From the NCBI GenBank assembly GCA_017453465.1, contig JAFTEV010000063.1, positions 1-34,444 of the forward strand: a DNA stretch of 34,444 nucleotides, read 5' to 3'. This document shows positions 15,561 through 23,769 of this stretch, one piece after another; positions within the stretch are counted from its first letter, which is position 1; each line of letters begins with the position of its first letter. The translations under genes were made by a program, and so were the position numbers. The stretch comes from Bacteroidaceae bacterium. GTDB lineage: Bacteria; Bacteroidota; Bacteroidia; Bacteroidales; Bacteroidaceae. The notes beneath the pieces are model-generated. The model did not search any database, was not told where the DNA came from, and saw only the letters and a program-made list of their open reading frames with translations.

Positions 15561-16379
15561 ATGACGAACACAGACTTTTGGACTTCCATTCAGCAAATCA
15601 TAGACGAGGATTTCACGTCCAAAGGTCTTGAAACACTGGATTTGTATGCAGAGCAATTTGTTACCAGACGGCTTATTTATCAACGATTTTCATCGCAAGA
15701 GCACTATGGCTGCACTCAGGGAGGTACAGTTCATGTCATTGCATCCCTACTCGCGGGAGCAGATGTTACAGCAAATCAACTCACTGCACCAGTCGGCAGT
15801 TTCTAAAGAGAACAGCAATGCGCAAAGGCGCAAGAAACTCGGATAGAACGATGGGCACAGGCCACGGGCTGCTGGTTTGCAGCAGTGGATAAATCTTTGC
15901 CTATTTCTTTGGGAGAACAAATTGCAGAGGGTGGGGAAGCACATGTATATTATCATGGTGCAACGCTAATCAAGTCCATTGGGCTTGATTATTTTATTCA
16001 GCCAGTCTTGGCTCTGGATCGTATCACGCTTCACAATGCTTATTTTCCACAAACACGAATGTCGGTGCTGGGCTTTGGACGTACAACTACAGGAGATTTT
16101 CAAATCATTGTTGAGCAGCCCTTTATTCAAGGTGATTGCATGGAGGATGAAGAAATTCGGATATATGCTGAACAGCTTGGTTTTGAACTGAAGAACCCTC
16201 GCAACTGGACATACGCCACTCCCGACATTTATCTAAGTGACCTGCATGATGAAAATGTTATCCGCTCCCAAGCGGGTACTGTTTTTGTTGTGGACTGTGA
16301 TATTCGCATCAACACTCCAGAGCTACATGCCGGAGGTAGGCGAGTGTTGACAAACACGGTAAGGTTTAACTTGTCGTGA
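15561..16379 (+). pseudogene. Polyvalent-protein-type kinase-like gene with one internal stop
   Basis: One frame from ATG 15561 to TGA 16377-16379 reads through 273 codons with a single TAA at 15804-15806 (codon 82). Both halves are in the same frame, so this is a nonsense change, not a frameshift. The first half reads SIQQIIDEDFTSKGLETLDL, then GGTVHVIASLLAGADVTANQ. After the stop it continues REQQCAKAQETRIERWA, then SLGEQIAEGGEAHVYYHGAT, a Gly-rich nucleotide loop, and later YLSDLHDENVI (catalytic-loop-like D-x-H-D-E-N) and VFVVDCDIRINTPE (DFG-like DCD). This matches the small kinase fold found in polyvalent proteins of phages and conjugative elements, also seen as a stand-alone gene in Bacteroidales (from memory). 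Lys (AAA or AAG) to TAA at codon 82 is the likely change. A restart at 15885 would leave a 164-residue piece with the kinase core. Confidence 0.8.
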
Positions 16380-16777
16380 GCTTCTTCTAAACGTTTAGGA
16401 CATCTTTGCAGACGGGTGGGGCAGTGTATTATAATACGCGAGCTAAAGTTTTTTGTCTTTTGAAAGGCCGTGACTGCGGTAAAACGGAGTTTTTTCACGT
16501 TGACACCTCCTTTCCATCGTTAAACATTGTTTATTGCAGTCAATAGACGTTCACAATCCGACTAAACATGGCAAGTTACCATGCCATTTTGGGCATTGGT
16601 AACAAGTTGAGGGCATTACGTGTGGAATGCCTCTCGCTCGCGTAGGCAATGCGTCGCTCCCGCATAGGCAATCAATCGCTGCACATTGCCTACGCGAGAG
16701 CAACGCATTGCTGACATTTTTTAAGAGTATGCTAAGTGGCACAGCGAAAGAACGCCTTTTGCTGATAGCTGGGGACG
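16380..16777. other. Intergenic stretch, no gene seen
   Basis: About 400 bp without a convincing coding frame on either strand. The only clear structure is the inverted repeat at 16637-16698, listed separately. The rest is mixed sequence with repeated words such as GGGCATT (around 16589 and 16611). Confidence 0.6.
16637..16698. repeat. 15-bp perfect inverted repeat with internal related copy
   Basis: CTCGCGTAGGCAATG (16637-16651) and CATTGCCTACGCGAG (16684-16698) are perfect inverses separated by 32 bp. The spacer holds a third degenerate copy (CTCCCGCATAGGCAAT), and the right side continues with CAACGCATTGC. It looks like a small REP-like palindromic element between convergent genes. Confidence 0.75.
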
Positions 16778-16810
16778 AAAAAAGGATGGACACTTCATCA
16801 ATGTCCATCC
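16778..16810 (-). terminator. Terminator of the BspA/dockerin operon (possibly bidirectional)
   Basis: GGATGGACA (16784-16792) pairs with TGTCCATCC (16802-16810), 9 bp, 9-nt loop. On the minus strand the stem is followed by six T; on the plus strand by CTTTTC. It lies 25 bp after the stop of the minus-strand gene. Confidence 0.85.
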
Positions 16811-16835
16811 CTTTTCAATGTCGCAAAGCTAAAAC

Positions 16836-17483
16836 TTACTTAGATGCGTTTTTCAGATTGTTTATTTCTGCTTTGAGTTCTTCAATGGTTGCTTGTAGTT
16901 CACCGATAGTTTGATATAACTTGTTGAATTTTTCTTGTTGGGAGACATCATAATTCGTGAGAGCAACATTGATGAGTTCATTAACCTCATCCTTGTTGAG
17001 AATCTGGTGGTTGTAAACCCATTCTGTGATGAGAATCTTAACATTATCTGCTGTCAGACCGTAATATTTAACTAGCTCCTCAACGTCATTCTCTGTCAGG
17101 CCAGGGTGTTCCATCATGTAACATTTAACGATAGTCTCAACATCCTCCTTTGACAGGCCAGGGTTTTCCCTCATGTACTCTTCAACGATTTTTCGAACCT
17201 TATCTTCATTGATGCCGTCATACTGATTCTTTATGAAATAGTCAATCCATTCTGTGTTTCTGGCAATCTTTGCTTCCAGTTCGCTGTTATCCACCGTCAC
17301 CGTGACTGTTTTGCGGGGTTCTTCGTCGTTCAGATAATAATCAATCAGACCTGTTACATCGCCTGTTGTGATTTTGTCGTCGTTGTCAAGGTCACCATCG
17401 AGAAATTCCACGTTGACCACTTGTTGTGCATTTGCCATGAGCATCATCAGCATCATGGAAATAGAAATGAATGCGCGTTTCAT
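16836..17483 (-). CDS. Exported dockerin-like protein with tandem short helical repeats
   Basis: 215 residues; the start at 17483 gives signal peptide MKRAFISISMMLMMLMANAQ and removes 18 spurious upstream residues. Residues 29-53 form one dockerin-like calcium half (DGDLDNDDKITTGDVTGLID). After a short beta stretch, residues 91-175 hold four to five helical units of 14-20 residues ending in a conserved P-G-L or similar: KVRKIVEEYMRENPGL, SKEDVETIVKCYMMEHPGL, TENDVEELVKYYGL, TADNVKILITEWVYNHQIL, NKDEVNELINVAL. The C-terminus (about 181-213) is a coiled coil (IGELQATIEELKAEINNL). No enzyme motif. It lies 28 bp downstream of the BspA-like gene, same strand, so it is probably cotranscribed with it. 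Role unknown; adhesion or oligomeric display is a guess. Confidence 0.72.
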   Translation of the reverse strand: MKRAFISISMMLMMLMANAQQVVNVEFLDGDLDNDDKITTGDVTGLIDYYLNDEEPRKTVTVTVDNSELEAKIARNTEWIDYFIKNQYDGINEDKVRKIVEEYMRENPGLSKEDVETIVKCYMMEHPGLTENDVEELVKYYGLTADNVKILITEWVYNHQILNKDEVNELINVALTNYDVSQQEKFNKLYQTIGELQATIEELKAEINNLKNASK

Positions 17484-17511
17484 ACTTTGTAAAATGTTTT
17501 TTAGTGAATGA

Positions 17512-19344
17512 TTATTTGATAAATACTTTCTGCCCATTTACGATGTAGATGCCTTTACGGGGTGCATGGGTGCGGACACCCTGTAGGTTGTAGTAACTGT
17601 TAGCATCCTGTGTCTCTGCATGAATGGCATGGATGTTTGTGGCAATCTCTTCTTTGCTGAAAGCAGGAATGTTTTCAACAGAAAGGCTGGCTGTGCTTTC
17701 TGCAACGTTTTTGGCTGGAATTTGCAGGAAGCCAGTCCCTATGGCCACGCCTTCCGAACCTACGACAGGTACGAAATCAGTGCCGTTGAACACGAAGTTC
17801 ACTTTGTCGCCGTCCGAAGCTGTGACGGATGTCTCCTCTGTGGCACCCGTCAGCAGGTTGTCTGTAAGGTTGGGCGCATCAGCATCGGAATGCAGGGCGT
17901 ATGTTTTGCCAGGTTCAGCTTTCAGCAATACACAATCGCCAGGCCCTGCTTTGTCTATTTCCATCAAGATGATGGGGCTGCTGTTTTTTGTGCTTGATGC
18001 AAGTTTGATGCGTTGCTTAGCTTCAGTGGCAGAATAATCGGGATTTTCCACCACCTTATAGGCTGTAATTCCTTCCGACTGGCTGAAGTCGATGCCCTCC
18101 ACGCAGCAGAACACCCAGAACCAATGGTCGTCATGCCAGTCAATGGCTGGGTCAATGTGGATGAGGTTCAGATTCTCTACTTGTCGGTAAGCTTCTATGC
18201 TGGTATATGGCACATAGATGACCAAGTTTTCGTTACCGCCAAAAACTCTCCAAGATGTAGCTGGTGGAGCAGCCGAGTGGAAATAGACCGATGTTAAATT
18301 GTAGCAGTAGTCAAAAGCTTGTGAGCCTATGTAATTGACAGATGCAGGAATGTCAATGCTTTGTAGATTATTGCAGGCAAAAAAGGCTAATGAGCCGATT
18401 CGTGTAATAGTATTGGGGAGAAATACATTTAAAAGATTGTTTGAAGATGCAAATGTCCAATCAAAAATTTGATTTGTTTCATTAAGAATGTCATAATTTG
18501 TTTGCATATTATTAGCTGGATAGCAAACTATAGTACTCAAATCTTTAGTGTAAAGCACGCCATTAACAACCGTATAAACAGGGTTCCTCTCATCTACTTC
18601 AAACTCCGTTAGTAAATTGGGACCAGCGAAAGCTCCTTCACCGATTTGTATGATAGAAGCCGGAATGCATACCCGCTGTAATTGAAGGCATTGCCAGAAA
18701 GCATGTTGACCAATTTCTAAAACTGACTCAGGAAAACTGACTTCTTTTAAATTTGTGCACCAGTCAAAAGCGTAATCAGCAATCCTATTTACTGTATTGG
18801 GTATGGTATAATAATTGTCTGGCAGACCACAAGCGTATTGCAAAAGAATTGTTCGTTCTTTATTGAATAGTACATTATCAATAGAAACATAGTTTTTGTT
18901 TCCTTGATTCACCACAAGGGTGTCCAATCTGCTATTTTGTTGAAATGCTCCCTCTTCTATTAATTCCACAGAAGAGGGGATGGTTAGAGATTGAATATAG
19001 GGGCAACTGCCTATTCCCCCTTCACGGATTGTAGTGATAGTTGGAGGCAGAGAAATGGAACGTATGGCACAACGATAAAATGACGCATGTCCTATTTCCG
19101 TTACAATGTATCTTTTTCCATTGTAACTGACGAATGCAGGGACGACCACATCGCCTTCATAGTCCCAGTCTATACAATGTTCCCAGCTTCCACCAGTCTG
19201 TACTGTGTTGTATTCTCCTTCTGACAGAATGGTGAATTCCATTTCAACGTCATTGGTGGTTTTCACAGTAAATGATTCCCCGACATAGCAATGTGCAGCA
19301 ATGGGGAAGATTGCTCCAAGGAGCAAGGTAAATAATTTCTTCAT
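17512..19344 (-). CDS. BspA-like leucine-rich-repeat surface protein
   Basis: 610 residues; start 19344 gives signal peptide MKKLFTLLLGAIFPIAAHCY. Residues about 20-400 contain LRR_5/BspA units with the usual core I-x-x-x-A-F-x-x-C-x-x-L-x-x-V-x-I-P: YIQSLTIPSSVELIEEGAFQ, IADYAFDWCTNLKEVSFPES, IGQHAFWQCLQLQRVCIPAS, IGSLAFFACNNLQSIDIPAS, IGSQAFDYCYNLTSVYF. Residues about 430-560 are a beta-rich region. The last 25 residues (YYNLQGVRTHAPRKGIYIVN then GQKVFIK) are the C-terminal tag common on Prevotella exported proteins, thought to serve surface sorting. BspA-type proteins are linked to adhesion to host proteins or other bacteria; that role is inferred here. It is led by a structured leader that ends 8 nt before the ATG. 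Confidence 0.88.
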   Translation of the reverse strand: MKKLFTLLLGAIFPIAAHCYVGESFTVKTTNDVEMEFTILSEGEYNTVQTGGSWEHCIDWDYEGDVVVPAFVSYNGKRYIVTEIGHASFYRCAIRSISLPPTITTIREGGIGSCPYIQSLTIPSSVELIEEGAFQQNSRLDTLVVNQGNKNYVSIDNVLFNKERTILLQYACGLPDNYYTIPNTVNRIADYAFDWCTNLKEVSFPESVLEIGQHAFWQCLQLQRVCIPASIIQIGEGAFAGPNLLTEFEVDERNPVYTVVNGVLYTKDLSTIVCYPANNMQTNYDILNETNQIFDWTFASSNNLLNVFLPNTITRIGSLAFFACNNLQSIDIPASVNYIGSQAFDYCYNLTSVYFHSAAPPATSWRVFGGNENLVIYVPYTSIEAYRQVENLNLIHIDPAIDWHDDHWFWVFCCVEGIDFSQSEGITAYKVVENPDYSATEAKQRIKLASSTKNSSPIILMEIDKAGPGDCVLLKAEPGKTYALHSDADAPNLTDNLLTGATEETSVTASDGDKVNFVFNGTDFVPVVGSEGVAIGTGFLQIPAKNVAESTASLSVENIPAFSKEEIATNIHAIHAETQDANSYYNLQGVRTHAPRKGIYIVNGQKVFIK

Positions 19345-19352
19345 GTAATTTT

Positions 19353-19458
19353 GGTTATAAGAAAGGCGTGCAACCATTCGACTTGTTCATATTCTGGGTA
19401 CCGCCAAGTAACCTTTGCACTAACAAGTATAGAATAGTCCACGCCTATCAACGTGAAC
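19353..19458 (-). promoter_or_regulatory. Structured leader RNA of the BspA-like gene (copy 1)
   Basis: Read on the minus strand: GTTCACG (19458-19452), GGCGTGG (19445-19439), ACTTGTT (19428-19422), an inner hairpin GGTTAC/GTACC (19413-19397), AACAAGT (19387-19381), CACGCC (19370-19365), then CTTTCTTATAACC ending at 19353. The ATG is at 19344. The same order occurs in copy 2 (33619-33716) with a compensatory inner helix. This predicts a three-part stem: outer GGCGTG/CACGCC, middle ACTTGTT/AACAAGT, and an apical hairpin. Function is inferred to be cis control of expression. No protein frame explains the conservation. Confidence 0.72.
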
Positions 19459-19820
19459 TTTCTAATCAACTTGTTCTCGTGCAAGATGTTTGTTACATCC
19501 TTAAAAAACATTGGCGGTGTTTAGAATATGAGAACAAGAGCAGAAAGCTCTATATTTTAATAAGTACGGAATGGGAACACAAACCTTTTAAGTTAATAAA
19601 TAGAATAGTGTTTCCCTTGTGGGCGAGCCGCACCCGTGTGGCTACATCCCGGTGTGTGTCTTTGTACTGTCTGGTTCTTTTAGAAGTTTGTTTTTTTTAG
19701 GGGTTAATACTTGTTTTTGTCTCTGTGGTGCGCTGAATGAGCACCATTGTGTGGTTTTCGCTGCAAAATTACATTAAATTTCGGAAAGAATAAAATAGAT
19801 TGGGGAAAAAGTTATTATGT
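19459..19820. other. Intergenic stretch, no gene seen
   Basis: No convincing coding frame. ACCGCCAA (19400-19407, inside the leader) and TTGGCGGT (19511-19518) are inverse, so the minus-strand leader may extend to about 19520. No clear TAnnTTTG box was found on the minus strand for the BspA operon. Confidence 0.5.
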
Positions 19821-19824
19821 TGCG

Positions 19825-19995
19825 TGCCACTGCGTTGTTGCAATTGGGGCGAAGCAGTCTTGTTGCAGTGGCATAGTTATGTTGTCATGGTGGCAGAGTT
19901 CTCCCGCTGTGGTGGCAGAACTGTGGGGCGGCAGCGGCACAGTTCTGCCAGAAAAGCAGCAATGCAGTGCCGTCGGGGTGGCACTGCATTGCTGC
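19825..19995. repeat. Three consecutive perfect palindromes downstream of pgpA
   Basis: (1) TGCCACTGC 19825-19833 with GCAGTGGCA 19865-19873. (2) TGGCAGAACTGTG 19913-19925 with CACAGTTCTGCCA 19938-19950. (3) GCAGCAATGCAGTGCC 19956-19971 with GGCACTGCATTGCTGC 19980-19995, 16 bp perfect, 8-nt loop. They share the words TGGCAG and CACTGC. No T-run follows on either side, so simple termination is unlikely to be the whole story. Confidence 0.8.
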
Positions 19996-20022
19996 GGTTG
20001 GAGTACTTGTGTGTCGGTGGAT

Positions 20023-20553
20023 TTATAGCAAATCGAGCAGTCCGCTGGCGCGAACTGCGAGCGTGAGGAGCATGGCGTAGAAGCCGGCCAGCAGGTCGTC
20101 GGCCATGCAGCCCCAACCGCCGTGGATGTTCTGGTCCACCCAGCGGCAACCGAGGGGCTTGGTGATGTCGATGATGCGGAAGAGGAGGAAGCCGAGGGTG
20201 GCGAGGGTGACGGCTTGCCACGCGGGGCCATGGAAGAAGCTGACGGCGAGGCAGGCCATCCAGGTGCCGAGGGGTTCGTCGATGACGACGGCTCGCGGGT
20301 CTTCGCCCCAGTAGCGTTCCATCACGTTGGTGGTCCAGATGCCCACGAGGGTGGTGCCGATGAGCAGGGCGAGGGTGGCTATGAGGAGGGCTGTGGGGGA
20401 CAGCACGCTCCAGAGGGCCAGCCAGATGAGCAGAGCCAGGAGGGCTGCATACGTGCCTGGCGCGCCGGGAATGAGTCCTGTGCCCAGGCACGTTGAGAGG
20501 AGAACGTGAAGCCAGGGGGCTTCACCCAGTTGTTTGTTGTTGTTGTTACTCAT
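20023..20553 (-). CDS. pgpA: Phosphatidylglycerophosphatase A (PgpA-like)
   Basis: 176 residues. Removes phosphate from phosphatidylglycerol phosphate to make phosphatidylglycerol in the inner membrane. The family motifs are present: STCLGTGLIPGAPGTYAALL near residues 20-39, DPRAVVIDEPLGTWMACLAV (metal-binding Asp/Glu) near 85-105, FRIIDITKPLGCRWVD near 125-140, and GGWGCMADDLLAGFYA near 145-160. Several transmembrane helices are visible, including ALLALLIWLALWSVLS and LLIATLALLIGTTLVGI. Its start overlaps the end of the upstream permease gene by 8 bp, so it is the last gene of the efflux operon. The link between phospholipid synthesis and efflux is probably transcriptional convenience. Confidence 0.9.
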   Translation of the reverse strand: MSNNNNKQLGEAPWLHVLLSTCLGTGLIPGAPGTYAALLALLIWLALWSVLSPTALLIATLALLIGTTLVGIWTTNVMERYWGEDPRAVVIDEPLGTWMACLAVSFFHGPAWQAVTLATLGFLLFRIIDITKPLGCRWVDQNIHGGWGCMADDLLAGFYAMLLTLAVRASGLLDLL

Positions 20554-21766
20554 GGCGGATGGCTTCGATGGGGTCCATGTTGGCGGCTTTCTGCGCGGGG
20601 ATGTAGCCGAAGAGCACGCCGATGATGACGCAGACGAGGAAGGAGACGTAGATGGACCAGGCTGGTACGCTGGAGGGCATTCCGAAGGCTGGCACTATCC
20701 ACTGGCTGGCACTGATGCCCAGCAGGATGCCGAGCAGTCCGCCCGTCAGCGAGATGATGACGGACTCGATGAGGAACTGGAGGGAGATGACGGCTCCGGT
20801 GGCTCCCACGGCCATGCGCAGGCCGATTTCCTTGGTGCGCTCGGTGACGCTGACCAGCATGATGTTCATGATGCCGATGCCGGCCACGAGCAGGGAGAAG
20901 GCGGCTGCCACGACGAGGATGAGTGTGACGGTGTCCATGGTGGAGGACATGGTCTCCATCATTTCGGCCTGTGAGCGGATGGTGAAGTCGTCTGCTGCTT
21001 CGCCTTTCAGCTTGTGGTTCTCGCGCAGAATCTGTGTGAGTTCCTCGATTGCAGCATCAGAGAGTTCCTCGGTGATGGCCGAGCAGACGATGCTGGAGAA
21101 GTAGGTCTGTGCGGCAATGCGCTTCATGACCGTGGTGTAGGGGGCGATGATGACGTTGTCCTGGTCCATGCCCCAGTTGTTGTAGCCTTTGGACTTCAGC
21201 ACGCCTACGATGCGCATGGGGATGGACTTGAAGCGGATGGTCTTGCCGATGGGGTCTGCGCCCTCGCCGAAGAGTTCGGTGACGATGGTCTTGCCCACGA
21301 CGGCTACTTTGGCTGCCTTGTGCACGTCTTCTTCGGTGAAGCAGTCGCCGCGCTCGATGGTCCACAGCTTGATGTCGAGGTATTCGGGGCTTTCGCCATA
21401 GACGGTGGTGTTGGTGTTGTTGTTGCCGTAGATGACTTGGCCACCCGATGTGACTTCGGGCGAGACATTGGTGACGTATTTCTTTTCAGCCATGATGCGC
21501 TGGTAGTCGGCCATTTTCAGTGTCTGCATACTGGAGGGGTCTTGGCGTACACCGCCACGCATGTCGGCTCCGGGGCGGATGGTCAGCAGGTTGGTGCCCA
21601 TGGTGGAGAGTTCCTTGCGGATGCTTTCTTTCGAGCCTTGTCCGATGGCCATCATGATGATGACGGCTGCCACGCCGATGATGATGCCCAGCATGGAGAG
21701 GAAGGAGCGCATCTTGTTGTTGGCTACAGCGTTGATGCTTACTTTGAAGAGGTTGAGTATGTTCAC
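20546..21766 (-). CDS. MacB-type ABC transporter permease (split form)
   Basis: 406 residues from a GTG start. N-terminal helix after FKVSINAVANNKMRSFLSML (MLGIIIGVAAVIIMMAIGQG) opens the MacB/FtsX family. A periplasmic domain of about 230 residues follows (TNLLTIRPGADMRGGVRQDP to FTIRSQAEMMETMSSTMDTV). Three C-terminal helices complete it: VAAAFSLLVAGIGIMNIMLV, VISLQFLIESVIISLTGGLL, YVSFLVCVIIGVLFGYIPAQ. The motif SVTERTKEIGLRMAVGA contacts the ATPase. The protein ends AANMDPIEAIRHE. Works with the ATPase, MacA-like adaptor and TolC-like channel of the same operon to export a peptide, lipid or drug. In E. coli these two parts are fused; here ATPase and permease are separate genes. The GTG follows a TAATTCC micro-repeat. 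Confidence 0.9.
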   Translation of the reverse strand: MNILNLFKVSINAVANNKMRSFLSMLGIIIGVAAVIIMMAIGQGSKESIRKELSTMGTNLLTIRPGADMRGGVRQDPSSMQTLKMADYQRIMAEKKYVTNVSPEVTSGGQVIYGNNNTNTTVYGESPEYLDIKLWTIERGDCFTEEDVHKAAKVAVVGKTIVTELFGEGADPIGKTIRFKSIPMRIVGVLKSKGYNNWGMDQDNVIIAPYTTVMKRIAAQTYFSSIVCSAITEELSDAAIEELTQILRENHKLKGEAADDFTIRSQAEMMETMSSTMDTVTLILVVAAAFSLLVAGIGIMNIMLVSVTERTKEIGLRMAVGATGAVISLQFLIESVIISLTGGLLGILLGISASQWIVPAFGMPSSVPAWSIYVSFLVCVIIGVLFGYIPAQKAANMDPIEAIRHE

Positions 21767-21789
21767 GGGGAATTAGGAATTAGGAATTA
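21767..21789. repeat. TAATTCC micro-repeat between MacB ATPase and permease
   Basis: Read on the minus strand, the ATPase stop codon TAA is itself the start of three tandem TAATTCC units, followed by CC and the GTG start of the permease. It matches the other post-stop micro-repeats in the window. Confidence 0.75.
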
Positions 21790-22551
21790 GTCATCTTGTG
21801 GTTTGGGCAGTGCTGCCAGTGCTTCGGCTGCCGACTTGATGTTGAGGTTGATGGTGTCTTCGCGAATCTTGCCGTCGCGCAGGTTGATGTTGCGGCTGGA
21901 GTATTCGGCAATCTCAGGGTTGTGGGTGACGAAGATGATGGTGTGTCCCTGCTTGTAGAGTTCCTGGAAGAGCACCAGCATTTCGAATGAAGTGCGTGTG
22001 TCGAGGTTACCCGTCGCTTCGTCGGCCAGCAGCACGGCAGGGTTGTTGACCAGGGCACGGGCAATGGCTACGCGCTGCATCTGTCCGCCCGACATCTGGT
22101 TGCTTTTGTGCTCCAGACGGTCGCCCAGCCCTACGGCCTGGAGTGCCTTGATAGCGGCTTCGCGGCGTTGGCGGGCATTGTACTTGTTGTTGTACATGAG
22201 GGGGAGTTCTACGTTTTCTACGGCTGTGGTCTTGGCCAGCAGGTTGTAGTTCTGGAAGACGAAGCCAATCTTGCGGTTGCGCAGCTTGGCTCGCTGGTTT
22301 TTCGTCATGCGGCGGACGGGCGTTCCGTCCAGGAAGTATTCGCCGCTGGTGGGGGTGTCGAGGCAGCCCAGCTGGTTGAGCAGGGTGGATTTGCCCGAAC
22401 CCGATGTGCCCTGGATGGTCACAAATTCGCCTTCGTATATCTTGAAGCTGACACCGCGCAGGGCTTTCACCGTCTCGCTGCCCACTTGGAAGTAGCGTTT
22501 GACGTTTTGCAGCTCGATGACAACTTTTCGGGAGTCTGTTTGTTCTGGCAT
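21787..22551 (-). CDS. MacB/LolD-type ABC transporter ATP-binding protein
   Basis: 254 residues from ATG at 22551 ([20 protein letters not shown]); an upstream extension of 44 codons overlaps the macA-like gene and is low-complexity, so it was rejected. Walker A is [13 protein letters not shown]-loop FVFQNYNLL, signature [15 protein letters not shown] (Met in place of Leu), Walker [15 protein letters not shown], and H-loop [12 protein letters not shown]. The insert [20 protein letters not shown] is usual for the MacB/LolD group. A 30-residue tail ([20 protein letters not shown]) follows the core. It powers the permease in the next gene; cytoplasmic face of the inner membrane. Confidence 0.93.
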   Translation of the reverse strand: MPEQTDSRKVVIELQNVKRYFQVGSETVKALRGVSFKIYEGEFVTIQGTSGSGKSTLLNQLGCLDTPTSGEYFLDGTPVRRMTKNQRAKLRNRKIGFVFQNYNLLAKTTAVENVELPLMYNNKYNARQRREAAIKALQAVGLGDRLEHKSNQMSGGQMQRVAIARALVNNPAVLLADEATGNLDTRTSFEMLVLFQELYKQGHTIIFVTHNPEIAEYSSRNINLRDGKIREDTINLNIKSAAEALAALPKPQDD

Positions 22552-22558
22552 AGCGGGT

Positions 22559-23713
22559 TTATTTTTTGTTGTTGTTCTTGTTGTTGCGTGGCTTTGGCAT
22601 GAAGGGGTTGCTGGCTTTTTCTTCTTCCTGCTCTTCACCCTCGTTGATGTTAAACTCGGTGATGACCTTTGTGCCCTCGTCAATGCCGCTCAGAATTTCG
22701 GTCAGCGTGCCGTTGGTAGTGCCAACCTCTACGGCATGAGCCTTGAAGGTATTGCCCTCCAGTGTCCACACTTTGCTGGCGGCTTCGCAGTCCTCGATGG
22801 TCTGGTCTTTGCCCGTGATGGCCTCGTTGGGCATGAAGCGGAGAGCCTTGGTTGGCACGGCCAGCACATTGTTCTTCTCCAGCGTGAAGATGGTCACGTT
22901 GGCGGTGAGTCCGGGTTTCAGCTTCAGGTCGTTGTTGGGGGCAGAGATGACCACTTCGTAGGTCACCACATTGCTTTCGGTTGTGGCTTGCTGACGTACC
23001 TGTGTCACTTCGCCTTCAAAGGTGTCGTCGGGGAAGGCATCTACGGTGAACGAAACGCGCTGCCCCTCAATCACGCCGCCAATGTCGGCTTCGTCAATGT
23101 CGGCAATGACGCGCATGTTGGTCAAGTCTTGGGCGATGATGAACAGGGTAGGGGTGGTCATGGCAGAAGCCACGGTCTGACCCTCTTCCACTTCTTTCGA
23201 CAGCACAACACCGTCGATTGGGGCAGTGATGGTGGCGTAGCCCAGGTTGGTCTGTGCCTTCTGCACGGACTGCTGCTGAACCTGCACGGTCTGTATGGCT
23301 TTCTCGTAGGAAAGCTTGGCACTTTCATAGTCGTTGGCACTGACCAGTCCCTTTTCGTACAGTGTCTTGTAGCGTTCATAGTTGGCTTTTTGGTAAGCCA
23401 AGTCTGACTTGGCATTCGACAGGTTGCTCTGTGCACTGGCCAGTTCGCTCAGCAGGTTGGTCTTGTCCAGCTCGGCAATGACCTGCCCCTTGTGCACTTC
23501 GCTGTTGTAGTCCACATAGATTTTGTCGATGATACCGCTGACCTGCGTACCCACTTCCACTTTGGTCACAGGTTCGATGGTGCCAGTGGCAGTGATGCTG
23601 GTCGAGATGTTTTGCCTTTCGGCAGTGGCTGTGTTGTAGGTTACTTTCGTTTCTTTTGAGCAGGATGCCAATACTGCAATGAAGAGTGCGATGTATAATG
23701 AATGAAGTTTCAT
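22559..23713 (-). CDS. MacA-like periplasmic adaptor (membrane fusion) lipoprotein
   Basis: 384 residues. A lipobox is present (MKLHSLYIALFIAVLASCSK, Cys19), so it is anchored as a lipoprotein. Biotinyl-lipoyl half: TATGTIEPVTKVEVGTQVSG, then DYNSEVHKGQVIAELDKTNL. A long alpha-hairpin lies at about 88-155 (AQSNLSNAKSDLAYQKANYE, YEKGLVSANDYESAKLSYEK). The second half: GYATITAPIDGVVLSKEVEE, GQTVASAMTTPTLFIIAQDL. The beta-barrel and membrane-proximal domains follow; the tail is Glu then Asn/Lys rich. It bridges the permease and the TolC-like channel. It ends 7 bp before the ATPase start; 56 bp separate it from the tolC-like gene. Confidence 0.92.
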   Translation of the reverse strand: MKLHSLYIALFIAVLASCSKETKVTYNTATAERQNISTSITATGTIEPVTKVEVGTQVSGIIDKIYVDYNSEVHKGQVIAELDKTNLLSELASAQSNLSNAKSDLAYQKANYERYKTLYEKGLVSANDYESAKLSYEKAIQTVQVQQQSVQKAQTNLGYATITAPIDGVVLSKEVEEGQTVASAMTTPTLFIIAQDLTNMRVIADIDEADIGGVIEGQRVSFTVDAFPDDTFEGEVTQVRQQATTESNVVTYEVVISAPNNDLKLKPGLTANVTIFTLEKNNVLAVPTKALRFMPNEAITGKDQTIEDCEAASKVWTLEGNTFKAHAVEVGTTNGTLTEILSGIDEGTKVITEFNINEGEEQEEEKASNPFMPKPRNNKNNNKK

Positions 23714-23769
23714 AAGTCGGAAAAATTAAAAGTTATAAGATTAAATGGCTGTTTCCTTATACAAGAATG

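Noticed and set aside
15303-15806. Open frame starting inside tRNA-Pro and running through tRNA-Val
   Set aside because: The first 86 codons are tRNA and terminator sequence; the real start of the kinase-like frame is 15561 after its own promoter.
19368-19700. 110-residue plus-strand frame
   Set aside because: It is antisense to the BspA leader and its composition shows no protein features.
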